From Myxococcales bacterium UBA5297 (GTDB lineage Bacteria > Myxococcota > Myxococcia > Myxococcales > UBA5297), in the NCBI GenBank assembly GCA_002408385.1, contig DHSB01000072.1, positions 76,108 to 98,430 on the forward strand: a DNA stretch of 22,323 bases, read 5' to 3'. Of the stretch, positions 14,594-22,323 are shown piece after piece; the stretch's first letter is position 1, and every line of letters starts with the position of its first letter. A program made the position numbers and the translations under genes. The notes under the pieces are model-generated. The model saw only the letters and a list, made by a program, of their open reading frames with translations. It searched no databases and was not told the DNA's origin.

Positions 14594-15217
14594 CTATCGG
14601 GCGCGGCTTTCAAGCAGGGCAAGAAACTCGGGCGAGAGCACGACCATCAGCGGGCCTCGCTTGCCCTTCTTGCCACCCATCCGCTGCCGCCCGCGACCGT
14701 TCTTCTGGCCTGGCCCCCTCTCGCCCCGGCCTTCGAGTGCGGCTCCGTCGCGGCTCACACCGGCGAGCGGCCGCGGATCAAACTGACGAAGTCGCTGCTT
14801 CTGGTCGGAGGTGAGGACGGTCGCGACTTGCTCGCGCAGCTCTCGCATCCTCTCTCGCATCTTGGCCGTGTCGAGCTCCCCGCGCGCTTGCCTGAGCACC
14901 TTGGCCGAGGACTCGGAGGCGACGCCGTCGCGGCGGATGTCGTCACGCACCTGGATGAGCGCCCGGGTGATGGCAGGTCGGCGCCGGTCGTGCTCGGCTC
15001 GGAACTGCTCCTTGAGCTGCTGGGCCTCTCGGATGAGCGGCGCCAGGGCGCGCGCCTGCTCATCGCTGAGGCTGAGCAGCTTGTCGAGGCGCGCCGCGGC
15101 GATTTCATGCCGGACCTGTTCGAGCGCGGCGTCGGCGCCGCACTGGCAATCGCCCCGGCCAGCGGCGAACGTGGCAGCGGGCGCTGTGATGAGCAGAAGA
15201 GCGAAAAGCAACTTCAT
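14594..15217 (-). CDS. Spy/CpxP-like (LTxxQ) periplasmic protein
   Basis: The 207-residue protein has a Sec signal peptide (MKLLFALLLITAPAATFA), a short Cys pair (DCQCG), and a long helical region with two LTxxQ-type motifs, LSDEQ (50-54) and LTSDQ (135-139). These motifs mark the Spy/CpxP/CnrX family of periplasmic chaperones and stress sensors that bind unfolded proteins or metals. The region between is Arg/Glu/Gln-rich, as in Spy. Beyond about residue 160 is a Gly/Lys/Arg-rich stretch and then a hydrophobic end (PLMVVLSPEFLALL), which is not typical of Spy. The ATG at 15217 follows GGAGG by five bases; an upstream in-frame GTG-type start would precede the signal peptide. A palindrome lies in its upstream region. 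Confidence 0.7.
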   Translation of the reverse strand: MKLLFALLLITAPAATFAAGRGDCQCGADAALEQVRHEIAAARLDKLLSLSDEQARALAPLIREAQQLKEQFRAEHDRRRPAITRALIQVRDDIRRDGVASESSAKVLRQARGELDTAKMRERMRELREQVATVLTSDQKQRLRQFDPRPLAGVSRDGAALEGRGERGPGQKNGRGRQRMGGKKGKRGPLMVVLSPEFLALLESRAR

Positions 15218-15264
15218 CGTGTCCTCCATGTCTCGTTCGAGCCGCCCGTTCGTACACCTGCAGA

Positions 15265-15288
15265 GGGCGCCGGGTTAATTCGGCGCCC
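15265..15288. promoter_or_regulatory. Palindrome upstream of the Spy-like gene
   Basis: Perfect eight-base arms GGGCGCCG (15265-15272) and CGGCGCCC (15281-15288) surround GGTTAATT, an AT-rich centre in GC-rich surroundings. It lies 48 bases upstream of the Spy-like start codon and could be an operator or a leader hairpin. Confidence 0.4.
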
Positions 15289-15374
15289 GTGGACCAAGGC
15301 GGCCCGCTCCACCGGCCGCAGCGAGGCTGCAAAGCGCCCGAGAGCCTGGAGGGGCGCCATTGGTATCAGTTTGG

Positions 15375-15402
15375 CCTGCCCTCGCGCCGAGGCGAGGGCA
15401 GG
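15375..15402 (-). terminator. Hairpin after the glycosyltransferase gene
   Basis: An 11-base-pair stem (CCTGCCCTCGC at 15375-15385, GCGAGGGCAGG at 15392-15402) with a six-base loop starts three bases after the glycosyltransferase stop. On the minus strand it is followed by CCAAACTGATACC, not a T-tract, so termination is likely but not certain. Confidence 0.5.
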
Positions 15403-15405
15403 GCG

Positions 15406-16536
<1,131 letters not shown>

Positions 16537-16585
16537 TCTTGCTCCAGGAGTGGGGGGCGCGGGCCCTACTGCAGCGCCGAGGAGG

Positions 16586-16774
16586 CTAGCGCCGGCGGAA
16601 GACCTGCTCGCTCGGCGTATAACCCGGTTCCTCGCCGGCGTTCGCGCTCGAAGCCGCCTCGCGTCGTGGCCGCTTGACGACCCCTGGGCCGAGCGGCTTG
16701 CCGCCTTCCTTCAAGAGGAGGGGGCTGACCTGAGCCTTGGACTTGGATGCCTGCTTCTTGGATGTGCCCTTCAT
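16586..16774 (-). CDS. Possible small basic protein (62 residues)
   Basis: A short frame with mostly G or C at third codon positions encodes MKGTSKKQASKSKAQV followed by a Gly/Pro-rich centre (KEGGKPLGPGVVKRPRRE) and a conserved-looking tail (EEPGYTPSEQVFRRR). It is Lys/Arg-rich at both ends and has no signal or membrane segment. A GGAGG lies 11 bases before the ATG, a little far for an optimal ribosome site; the frame is open to 16828. It precedes the glycosyltransferase by 49 bases and may share its transcript. I recognise no family, and a chance frame cannot be excluded. Confidence 0.4.
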   Translation of the reverse strand: MKGTSKKQASKSKAQVSPLLLKEGGKPLGPGVVKRPRREAASSANAGEEPGYTPSEQVFRRR

Positions 16775-17117
16775 CTGCAGCCCGACCTCCGAAGTACGTC
16801 GAGAGCCTGATTCACTCTCAAGCCGCACGTCCCGTCAAGCACTCGACAACATCCTGTCCAAGGCGCCTTGTCCCAAGCCCAAGGGCGCGAGCGCAGTCCG
16901 TCAATCACTGTACGGTCGCAAACCCTGGGCGGCACTGCCGCCAGAGGCTCCCGGCGAGCCGCGGGTGTAGCGTGCGAGGGCGAGGCCGTTCGGCCGTGGC
17001 GCGAGCTCTGGCGACTCGCGTTCGGGCGATTGGTCGTCGAAGGCCCTGCGCGCGAAGCCGCGCGAGGTCGGACGAGCCCCTGGGACGCGCCCGACCGCCA
17101 GCGTCATAGGGGCTCGC
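16775..17117. other. Intergenic region with an inverted repeat
   Basis: No supported gene is seen. A nine-base inverted repeat (CGAGCCCCT at 17073-17081, AGGGGCTCG at 17108-17116) with a 26-base loop begins directly after the stop codon of the TPR gene and may mark its transcript end. The part around 16830-16910 is less GC-rich and could hold a promoter for the minus-strand genes at 16774 and 16536, but I see no clear boxes. Confidence 0.4.
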
Positions 17118-17837
17118 TCAAGTCGTCGCGGGCTGACCGAGGCCCGCCATCGAGTCGAGCAGGCGGCGCGCCTCTTCGCCGACCACGCCGGCGGGGTCGA
17201 GCTGCTCGGCGCGCTCCAAGTCCTTGCGCGCCTCGTCTCTGTCTCCCTTGAGCTTGTGGCAGATCCCCAGGTTGAGGTGCGCCGAGGCGCAGTCGCGGTC
17301 CATCTCCGCGGCGTGGAGGAAGATTTCCATCGCGCGGTCGAGGTCTCCGCCGAGCAGGGCCTGCTTTCCGCGGGCGACCTCGAGATCCGCCTCGCTCACC
17401 AGCTCGACCTCGAGCAAGGCCTTGGCCCCGACGTTGACCAGGAGCGCCTGCAGCAGGCCCGCCCACCAGAAGGTGACTGCCTCGGCGGCGAGCAGCGCGC
17501 CGACCGGGATGTCGGGCAGGATGGGCTTGCCGCGCAGCCGGAAGCGAACCTTGGTGTAGCGGCCCTTGTTGACCCAATGGGCGAGCTCGCCGCGCAGGTT
17601 CTTGAGCGTGGTCTCAATCGAGCCGGGCTCGACCTCGACCGGCAAGACCCTCGGCTCGGGGCTGGCCTTGCGAGCGGCCTTGACGCGGCGCGGGCGGGCC
17701 GCGCGCTTCTTCTCAACGGCCTTCGGAGCGGAGCGCTTCTTGCTGCCGACCGCCGCGGCCTTCTTCGCAACGGCGGGCTTGCGCTGCTGGGCGCGGGGCT
17801 TAGGCGTCTTTTGGGCTGGTGCCACGGTCGTCTCCAT
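17118..17837 (-). CDS. Lys/Ala-rich tail, DUF4342-like domain and TPR protein
   Basis: The 239-residue protein has three parts. Residues 1-60 are Lys/Ala/Arg/Pro-rich (KPAVAKKAAAVGSKKRSAPK), like the tail of histone H1 or AlgP-type proteins, and should bind nucleic acid or acidic surfaces. Residues 73-146 (LAHWVNKGRYTKVRFRLRGK to LLEVEL) resemble DUF4342: basic strands, then DIPVGALLAAEAVTFWWAGL, a hydrophobic helix that could touch the membrane. Residues 152-216 look like tetratricopeptide repeats (AMEIFLHAAEMDRDCASAHL, LNLGICHKLKGDRDEARKDL). No signal peptide is present. The start ATG overlaps the protease stop codon (TGATG), indicating translational coupling. This assigns a probably cytoplasmic protein to the same operon as an exported protease. 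The DUF4342 match is from memory. Confidence 0.75.
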   Translation of the reverse strand: METTVAPAQKTPKPRAQQRKPAVAKKAAAVGSKKRSAPKAVEKKRAARPRRVKAARKASPEPRVLPVEVEPGSIETTLKNLRGELAHWVNKGRYTKVRFRLRGKPILPDIPVGALLAAEAVTFWWAGLLQALLVNVGAKALLEVELVSEADLEVARGKQALLGGDLDRAMEIFLHAAEMDRDCASAHLNLGICHKLKGDRDEARKDLERAEQLDPAGVVGEEARRLLDSMAGLGQPATT

Positions 17838-20305
17838 CAGCGGTAGGTGCAGTAGCCGGTTGCGTGGTCGCAGTAGGTTCCCTCGCCGCAGCTCGAGTCG
17901 TCGCACGGCGGGATGCAGGTGGGCGCTGGCGTCGCGTCCCAGCACAGGTAGCCGCTCCTGCAGCTTGCCTGGCCGCTCCAGGGGCTCGTGCAGGTGACCA
18001 GGCAGACCGGCGAGCTCGCCCCAAAACAGGCCGAGCCCGGCGGGCAGTCGGCCGAGCCTTTGGGGCACTCCTTCCAGCAGTAGCCTCCCGGCATCGTGGT
18101 ATCGCACAGGCCCCCCGCGCCGCAGTCGGCCTTCGTCCTACAGGCCGCGCCCACGGGCACCGGCCGGTTGTCCTCGCCGGGCGCGACGCCGACGGCGACG
18201 AGGGCGAAGTCGACCCCCTCGGTGACCTTGCCGGCGAAGAGCTCGACCGGCTGCGGCGAGTCGAGGTTCAGGTAGATGCCCATCCGCTCGCCGTCGTCGA
18301 ACAGCTCGCCGTTGCCGTTGTCGTCGACGCCCGCGAGCAGGTAGTACTCGCGCGGCTCGAGGCCGGAGATCCTGTAATCGACCGTGGGCGCCGAGACGAA
18401 ACCGACCCCGTCGCCCACCTGCCACTCGTCCGCGTCGTCCAAATACAGCGCCGCGATGAAGCCCTGCTTGCCCTCGGCCGCGGTGCCGACGCGGAAGCTG
18501 ACGCGTACGGCGACCGCGCCCGCGGTGCTGGCGTCGAAGTTGACGTTGACGCTGTAGAGGCCGTCGGAAAGCCCCGAGGTCTCCGCCGCCACTTCAATCG
18601 CGTCCGCCTGCGCCGCGCCGAGGACCCGGGTCGCGCCCGAGGGGAAGGTGATGCGCGAGGCGAGCTCTCCGTTCGCCGCGGTCTGCACGGTCAACGTGCC
18701 TCCGCCGCGGTTGGAGACCGGGATGGAGGCGCGCAGTCGTGTCGGGAGCAACAGCTCCCGGGTGGGGACGAACAGCTCCGGCTCGCCCTGCGGGCTCTGG
18801 CCTCGCGCCTTGAGGATTGCCGCGTAGGCGTTGAGCAAGCCCGCGCCGCATCCCTGCGAGCACTGGTAGGCGCCGACCGCGGTCTCGGTCAGCGCCGCTT
18901 CTACCTGCGCGTGGTGCAGCGCGGGATCGCGCGCCTTCATCAGCGCCACGACCCCGGCGACGTGCGGGGCGGCCATGCTCGTGCCCTGCATGAACAGGTA
19001 GCCGAAGCCGCTCTCTCCATAGCCGGTAGACAGCACGCCGTCGGCGTACCCGTCGCCGTCCGAGTCCTCGGCCATCTCGCCCCCGGGGGCGACCAGGTCG
19101 ACCTCCGCGCCGAAGTTCGAGTACGAGGCCCTGTCGCCGCTGTGGCCGACCGCGCCCACGGTGATCACGTCGCGTTGGTTGGCGGGGACCTTGTTGGCGG
19201 TGTCCTCGTTCTCGTTGCCGGCGGCCACCACGAAGACCGCGCCGCGGGCGAGCCCTTCGTCGATGACGTCCTGGTAGACCTGCGAGGCGCTGCCGTCGCC
19301 GCCGAGGCTCAGGTTGACGACCTGGGCCGGCCGGTCGTTGGCGCGCACGCCCGCGACGGGGATGCCGACGGCCCAGGCCATGCCCGCCGCGATGTCCGCC
19401 AGGGTCCCGCCGCCGCGGCCGAGCACGCGAACCGGCAGCACCTTGCAGCTCCAGTCGACGCCGGCGACGCCCCCGCCGTTGTTGGTCGCCGCGCCGATGG
19501 TGCCGGCGACATGCGTGCCGTGCCAGGAGGAGCTGCCATTTGCCAGATCTCGTCCCTCGTCGTTCGGGTTGTCGTCACGGCCATCGCCGTCGCCGGCGAT
19601 GCTCGGGTCGCTGATCATGTCGATGCCCTGCAACAGCCGCCCTTGCAGGTCGGGATGGCCGGCGAGGATGCCGTTGTCGACCACCGCGACGACGACCGAC
19701 GCGCTGCCCTGGCTCAGGTCCCAGGCCGCCGGCATCTGAATCTGGCCGAGGTGCCACTGGTATTTGTAGAAGCTGTCCGAGGGGGAGGCGAGCGCGTAGG
19801 CGCGCCGGTTGGCCTCGGCCGCGGTGACGCGGGAGAGCCGGGATGCTCGCGCTGCGAGCTCGAAGGTCTCCGACTCGGTGAGCGGCTGCTTGCCGCTGAC
19901 GTTCAGCAGGTGCCACGAGGGGGTCACGTTCGCCTTGTAGGCGACCTCGTAGCCGCTGAACCGCACCCGCTCGAGCACTGCGGCCGGAGGCATTCCGGGG
20001 CTGTCCATCCGCACGAGGATCTCGCCCACGACCACTCGCGGCCCATCGCGCGTCGTCCCGAGGTGGGGCGCCTCGCGCGGCGGCGCGCGCCGCGCGGCGG
20101 CGGCCATGGCCTCCAGCTCGAGCGGTGTGCTCGCGAGACCGTCGGGCAGGGCCTGGGGCCGCTGGAGCGCGCTCGCCAGGGCCATGCCGAGCGTGAGCTG
20201 TCCGCGCACCGTTCCGGTCGTCGAATGAGGTTGACGCTCCCCGGGCTCGTCGCACCCGGCGACCAGCAAGATCGCGATCGGCAGTGCCCAAGGTCTCGCG
20301 TGCAT
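17837..20305 (-). CDS. Subtilisin-like (S8) serine protease lipoprotein with Cys-rich tail
   Basis: The 822-residue protein starts with a lipoprotein signal peptide (MHARPWALPIAILLVAGC, Cys18, Asp at +2). A propeptide-like region (about 90-170) resembling fervidolysin-type propeptides is followed by the S8 catalytic domain (about 180-490). The triad is visible: Asp210 in VVAVVDNGI (usually DTG), His262 in HGTHVAGTI and Ser443 in GTSMAAPHVAG, with oxyanion Asn364 in AAGNENED. Asp-rich segments (DGDGRDDNPNDEGRD, DSDGDGYADG) may bind calcium. A beta-rich part (about 500-720) includes AGVDDNGNGELFDDGE, and the last 90 residues hold CxxxxDCxxGxxC-type modules. The ATG follows GGGAGGGAGA. It is second of three genes, 17 bases after the propeptide-like lipoprotein, and overlaps the TPR gene. 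It is expected in the envelope, acting on periplasmic or extracellular proteins. Confidence 0.92.
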   Translation of the reverse strand: MHARPWALPIAILLVAGCDEPGERQPHSTTGTVRGQLTLGMALASALQRPQALPDGLASTPLELEAMAAAARRAPPREAPHLGTTRDGPRVVVGEILVRMDSPGMPPAAVLERVRFSGYEVAYKANVTPSWHLLNVSGKQPLTESETFELAARASRLSRVTAAEANRRAYALASPSDSFYKYQWHLGQIQMPAAWDLSQGSASVVVAVVDNGILAGHPDLQGRLLQGIDMISDPSIAGDGDGRDDNPNDEGRDLANGSSSWHGTHVAGTIGAATNNGGGVAGVDWSCKVLPVRVLGRGGGTLADIAAGMAWAVGIPVAGVRANDRPAQVVNLSLGGDGSASQVYQDVIDEGLARGAVFVVAAGNENEDTANKVPANQRDVITVGAVGHSGDRASYSNFGAEVDLVAPGGEMAEDSDGDGYADGVLSTGYGESGFGYLFMQGTSMAAPHVAGVVALMKARDPALHHAQVEAALTETAVGAYQCSQGCGAGLLNAYAAILKARGQSPQGEPELFVPTRELLLPTRLRASIPVSNRGGGTLTVQTAANGELASRITFPSGATRVLGAAQADAIEVAAETSGLSDGLYSVNVNFDASTAGAVAVRVSFRVGTAAEGKQGFIAALYLDDADEWQVGDGVGFVSAPTVDYRISGLEPREYYLLAGVDDNGNGELFDDGERMGIYLNLDSPQPVELFAGKVTEGVDFALVAVGVAPGEDNRPVPVGAACRTKADCGAGGLCDTTMPGGYCWKECPKGSADCPPGSACFGASSPVCLVTCTSPWSGQASCRSGYLCWDATPAPTCIPPCDDSSCGEGTYCDHATGYCTYR

Positions 20306-20322
20306 CGGTCTCCCTCCCGTGG

Positions 20323-20733
20323 CTAATGGCCTTCCTGCGGATACTGGGCCTGTGCTCTCGTGTTCGGCTCGCTCGAGAGTATCCCTTCGACCCGTCCGAA
20401 CGCCTGGACGACTTGGCGAGTAAATGTCTCGTCGGCCTGCTCGCCGCCCGTGCGAGCGAAGCGCACCTGATAGACCTTCCCGAAGACGTGGGCAGACTCG
20501 AGGACGACGAGGTCGGCGAGGCCCGCTTCGCGAGCAAGCCTTTCGGCATCGAGCGTGCCGTCCACGCGGATCAGGGCCTCGCCGAGGACGATGGAGGAGG
20601 GGGCTGCTTCATCAGGTTGCGGAGCGAGGCGCGCCTCGGGCCTTGATGTTGGGGTCGAGCAGCCGGCGGCTGCGGCGTGCAGAGCCACAACGATCGCCAA
20701 GGCGCTGCCGCGCCGGTGCTCTTGCCTGTGCAT
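20323..20733 (-). CDS. Free-standing subtilase-propeptide-like lipoprotein
   Basis: The 136-residue protein has a lipoprotein signal peptide (ALAIVVALHAAAAGC, Cys25). Its mature domain (about 46-125: IVLGEALIRVD, LADLVVLESAHVFGKVYQVRF, ADETFTRQVVQAFGRVEGILSSEPN) has the strand-helix pattern of fervidolysin-type subtilase propeptides. The protease encoded 17 bases downstream has an equivalent region (VVVGEILVRMD, then ETFELAARASRLSRVTAAEAN). A propeptide domain without protease could act in trans as an inhibitor or folding chaperone for the neighbouring subtilase; this is inference. The ATG at 20733 follows GAGG by six bases and it is the first gene of the operon. A possible -10 (TATAGA) lies upstream at about 20765 on the minus strand without a good -35. 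Confidence 0.7.
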   Translation of the reverse strand: MHRQEHRRGSALAIVVALHAAAAGCSTPTSRPEARLAPQPDEAAPSSIVLGEALIRVDGTLDAERLAREAGLADLVVLESAHVFGKVYQVRFARTGGEQADETFTRQVVQAFGRVEGILSSEPNTRAQAQYPQEGH

Positions 20734-20858
20734 CAGAAACCTCGTCTCGAGGAGCGGACGAATCTATAACAGGGGACAGGCTCCAGAAAGCGACACCTCG
20801 GGCCCTGCCGAACGTCGGACTTCTGATAGATACTGAGCGAAACGAACGGAGGTCGTCT

Positions 20859-21158
20859 ATGTGGCCCGTGCTGCTGCTTTCCGGTGCGCTGCTCTCGATG
20901 TCCTCGGGCGTCAAACCTCCCGAGTACTCCGAGAAGAGCCTGTGTGACTTGTGGGCCGGGGCGCAGTGCGAGCTTGCCAAGTGTGGTGAAAACGCCGCCG
21001 AGCGATGCCTGGAGGAGTCGAAGCGCTGTCGGCATCGGTCGTACGTGGTGGTCCAGCCCGATCACGCGGCGAAGGTCTCCGAGTGCGCCAAGGCGCTCTT
21101 GAAGCTGAAATGCGGGGACGCGATGCCTCAGGAGTGCGCCGACGTGATCGGGCCCTGA
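20859..21158 (+). CDS. Small secreted protein with eight cysteines
   Basis: The 99-residue protein has a short hydrophobic N-terminus ([17 protein letters not shown]) acting as a signal peptide, then a compact domain with Cys at 29, 37, 42, 50, 57, 76, 85 and 93. Eight cysteines in about 65 residues fit four disulfides in a helical, periplasmic or secreted mini-protein (for example [22 protein letters not shown]). I recognise no family. The ATG follows GGAGG by six bases. It is divergent from the propeptide/protease operon, sharing 125 bases of intergenic DNA in which GATACT (20829-20834) could be its -10 box. Common regulation or function with the protease operon is possible but unproven. 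Confidence 0.75.
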   Translation: MWPVLLLSGALLSMSSGVKPPEYSEKSLCDLWAGAQCELAKCGENAAERCLEESKRCRHRSYVVVQPDHAAKVSECAKALLKLKCGDAMPQECADVIGP

Positions 21159-21759
21159 AGAGGCGTCGAGAGAACCTTCTTCGACTCGCTCCGGTTCCGC
21201 TCACCCTGAGCGTAGCTCCCGGCGCGCGAGCGGCCGACGCTCCCGCGTGCCGGTCTGCCCGCCTCCTAATCGCCGACTGGGCGTCGCGTGGCGGGCTTCG
21301 TCTTGGACTGCTCGCGGGCACCAGAGTTCGTGCAAGGTCCAGGTCAGGAGTTGGCAACCACGCGACATCGCGTTTGCAGCCAAACCTCGATTTCGCTTCC
21401 GATTTGGGATCTGCGGCAACTCACCGAGATGGCCCTACCCGCGCTTGCCTCGACTCCGAGGCTCCCGCTGGTCGCCTCTACGCTCGGCATGCCCGATGGG
21501 CGGCGGCCTGGCCCAAATCGCTCGAAGAGACTCGCAGGAAGTCTGGGGCACGGGGCATTTTCGCAGCCTGGGTGGCTGCAGACCGACGCGGCGCTCGGGT
21601 GTCAGGCTTGCGTTCGGTGGCCGCACCGCTCCCCTGCACAGCCGCGGGGCGAAAAGGCTCGGACGCGCCGATCGCGGTCGCCGAGCCGCCTGCCGCCGGG
21701 CTCCCGAACCTGGAGCCGCCAAGGCCGGCGCGGTGGGCCTGCGACGCGCCCCGCGTTCG
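21159..21759. other. Intergenic region without a recognised gene
   Basis: About 600 bases between the eight-cysteine protein and the rocD promoter hold the second REP-like repeat copy (21178-21208). Open frames on both strands give compositionally biased translations with no recognised motif or good ribosome site. Confidence 0.5.
21178..21208. repeat. Second copy of the REP-like repeat (inverted)
   Basis: The reverse complement matches 74-104 at 29 of 31 positions: a shared 10-base part (TCTTCGACTC here), two mismatches, then a shared 19-base part beginning TCCGGTTCC. The second palindrome arm seen in the first copy is absent here, so this looks like a truncated or half element. It begins 20 bases after the stop of the eight-cysteine protein gene. 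Confidence 0.65.
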
Positions 21760-21788
21760 TTGACCGGGCGTCTTTTCGCAGGGATACT
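21760..21788 (+). promoter_or_regulatory. possible σ70-type promoter of the aminotransferase gene
   Basis: TTGACC (21760-21765, five of six) and GATACT (21783-21788, four of six) are 17 bases apart. Transcription would start near 21795, giving a leader of roughly 90 bases before the ATG at 21886. Confidence 0.5.
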
Positions 21789-21885
21789 GCCCCCTTTTTG
21801 TGAGGTGCGGCCAACGCTGCCCAGAACCGCGCTTTCCCGTGCTCGCTTTGCCCGGAAAGCGACCGCTCAGACGAGGACGACAACC

Positions 21886-22323
21886 ATGACCTCCACCCAG
21901 CAGATCATCGAAGTCACCGAGAAGTACGGAGCCCACAACTACCATCCGCTCCCCATCGTCATCGCCGAGGCCGAGGGCATCTGGGTCAAGGACCCCGAGG
22001 GCAACAAGTACGCGGACATGTTGAGCGCCTACTCGGCGATGAACCACGGCCACCGTCACCCCGAGGTCATCGCCGCCCTCAAGGCCCAGGCGGACAAGGT
22101 CACGGTCACCTCGCGCGCCTTTCACAACGACCAGCTCGGCCCGTTTACCAAGGAGCTGACCGAGCTGTGCGGGATGGAGATCGCCCTGCCGATGAACAGC
22201 GGCGCCGAGGCGGTCGAGACCGCGATCAAGGCCGCGCGCAAGTGGGGCTACAGGGTCAAGGGCGTGCCCCGGCACGAGGCGGAGATCATCGTCTGCGAGA
22301 ACAACTTCCACGGCCGCACCGTG
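21886..22323 (+). CDS. rocD: Ornithine--oxo-acid aminotransferase (partial, N-terminal 146 residues)
   Basis: The visible part is strongly like bacterial ornithine delta-aminotransferase, a cytoplasmic PLP enzyme that converts ornithine and a 2-oxo acid to glutamate-5-semialdehyde and an amino acid. Matching segments include [57 protein letters not shown], the PLP-phosphate loop [20 protein letters not shown] and [10 protein letters not shown]. The Schiff-base lysine lies beyond the window, so the gene is cut by the window end. The ATG at 21886 follows GAGGA by about nine bases. A σ70-like promoter lies roughly 100 bases upstream. Confidence 0.93.
   Translation, partial: MTSTQQIIEVTEKYGAHNYHPLPIVIAEAEGIWVKDPEGNKYADMLSAYSAMNHGHRHPEVIAALKAQADKVTVTSRAFHNDQLGPFTKELTELCGMEIALPMNSGAEAVETAIKAARKWGYRVKGVPRHEAEIIVCENNFHGRTV

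Noticed and set aside
17819..20326. An 835-codon open frame on the plus strand
   Set aside because: It mirrors the subtilase gene, which has a complete catalytic triad on the minus strand. The frame is open because of high GC content.
21478..22311. A 277-codon open frame on the minus strand at the right end
   Set aside because: It overlaps the rocD-like gene in antisense, and the rocD match is unambiguous.

Overview
The window is GC-rich (about two thirds G+C by eye) and densely coded. GTG/TTG starts, several lipoproteins with cysteine-rich modules, a MEDS-domain protein, a degenerate receiver-GGDEF protein and a histone-tail-like TPR protein suggest a member of the Myxococcota or another group formerly placed in Deltaproteobacteria. 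No rRNA, tRNA or marker gene is present to prove this, and I found no phage, IS element or CRISPR array.

Layout, left to right. A REP-like repeat (1-106) precedes a minus-strand two-unit M16 metallopeptidase (124-2751). Divergent from it is a response-regulator-like protein whose receiver and GGDEF domains have both lost key residues (2925-3899), followed by a 47-residue acidic protein (4208-4351). An orphan lipoprotein with its own terminator (4752-6032) and a small two-helix membrane protein (6226-6564) come next. A minus-strand cysteine-rich, propeller-like lipoprotein (7034-9109) is divergent from the central operon.

The central operon (9258-13330) encodes the membrane gate of a type III export machine: FliO, FliP/SctR, FliQ/SctS, FliR/SctT, FlhB/SctU and a separate FlhB C-domain paralogue (FhlB type). 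It has no flhA, fliM/N or other flagellar or injectisome gene beside it. Its proteins mix flagellar and non-flagellar sequence hallmarks, and FlhB reads NPDH instead of the usual NPTH at the autocleavage site. An orphan MEDS-domain protein follows (13526-14158).

On the minus strand are a Spy/LTxxQ-like periplasmic protein (14594-15217) and a MurG-like glycosyltransferase (15406-16536), the latter possibly preceded by a 62-residue basic peptide (16586-16774). Next is a three-gene operon read right to left: a lipoprotein that looks like a free-standing subtilase propeptide (20323-20733), a subtilisin-like lipoprotein protease with its own propeptide and a cysteine-rich tail (17837-20305), and a translationally coupled DUF4342-like/TPR protein with a Lys/Ala-rich tail (17118-17837). 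A secreted eight-cysteine mini-protein (20859-21158) is divergent from it. After about 730 bases without a convincing gene, the window ends inside a rocD-type ornithine aminotransferase (21886 onward).

The most promising loci for new biology are the isolated export-gate operon with its FlhB variant and tandem C-domain paralogue, and the propeptide/protease/TPR operon with its divergent cysteine-rich partner.
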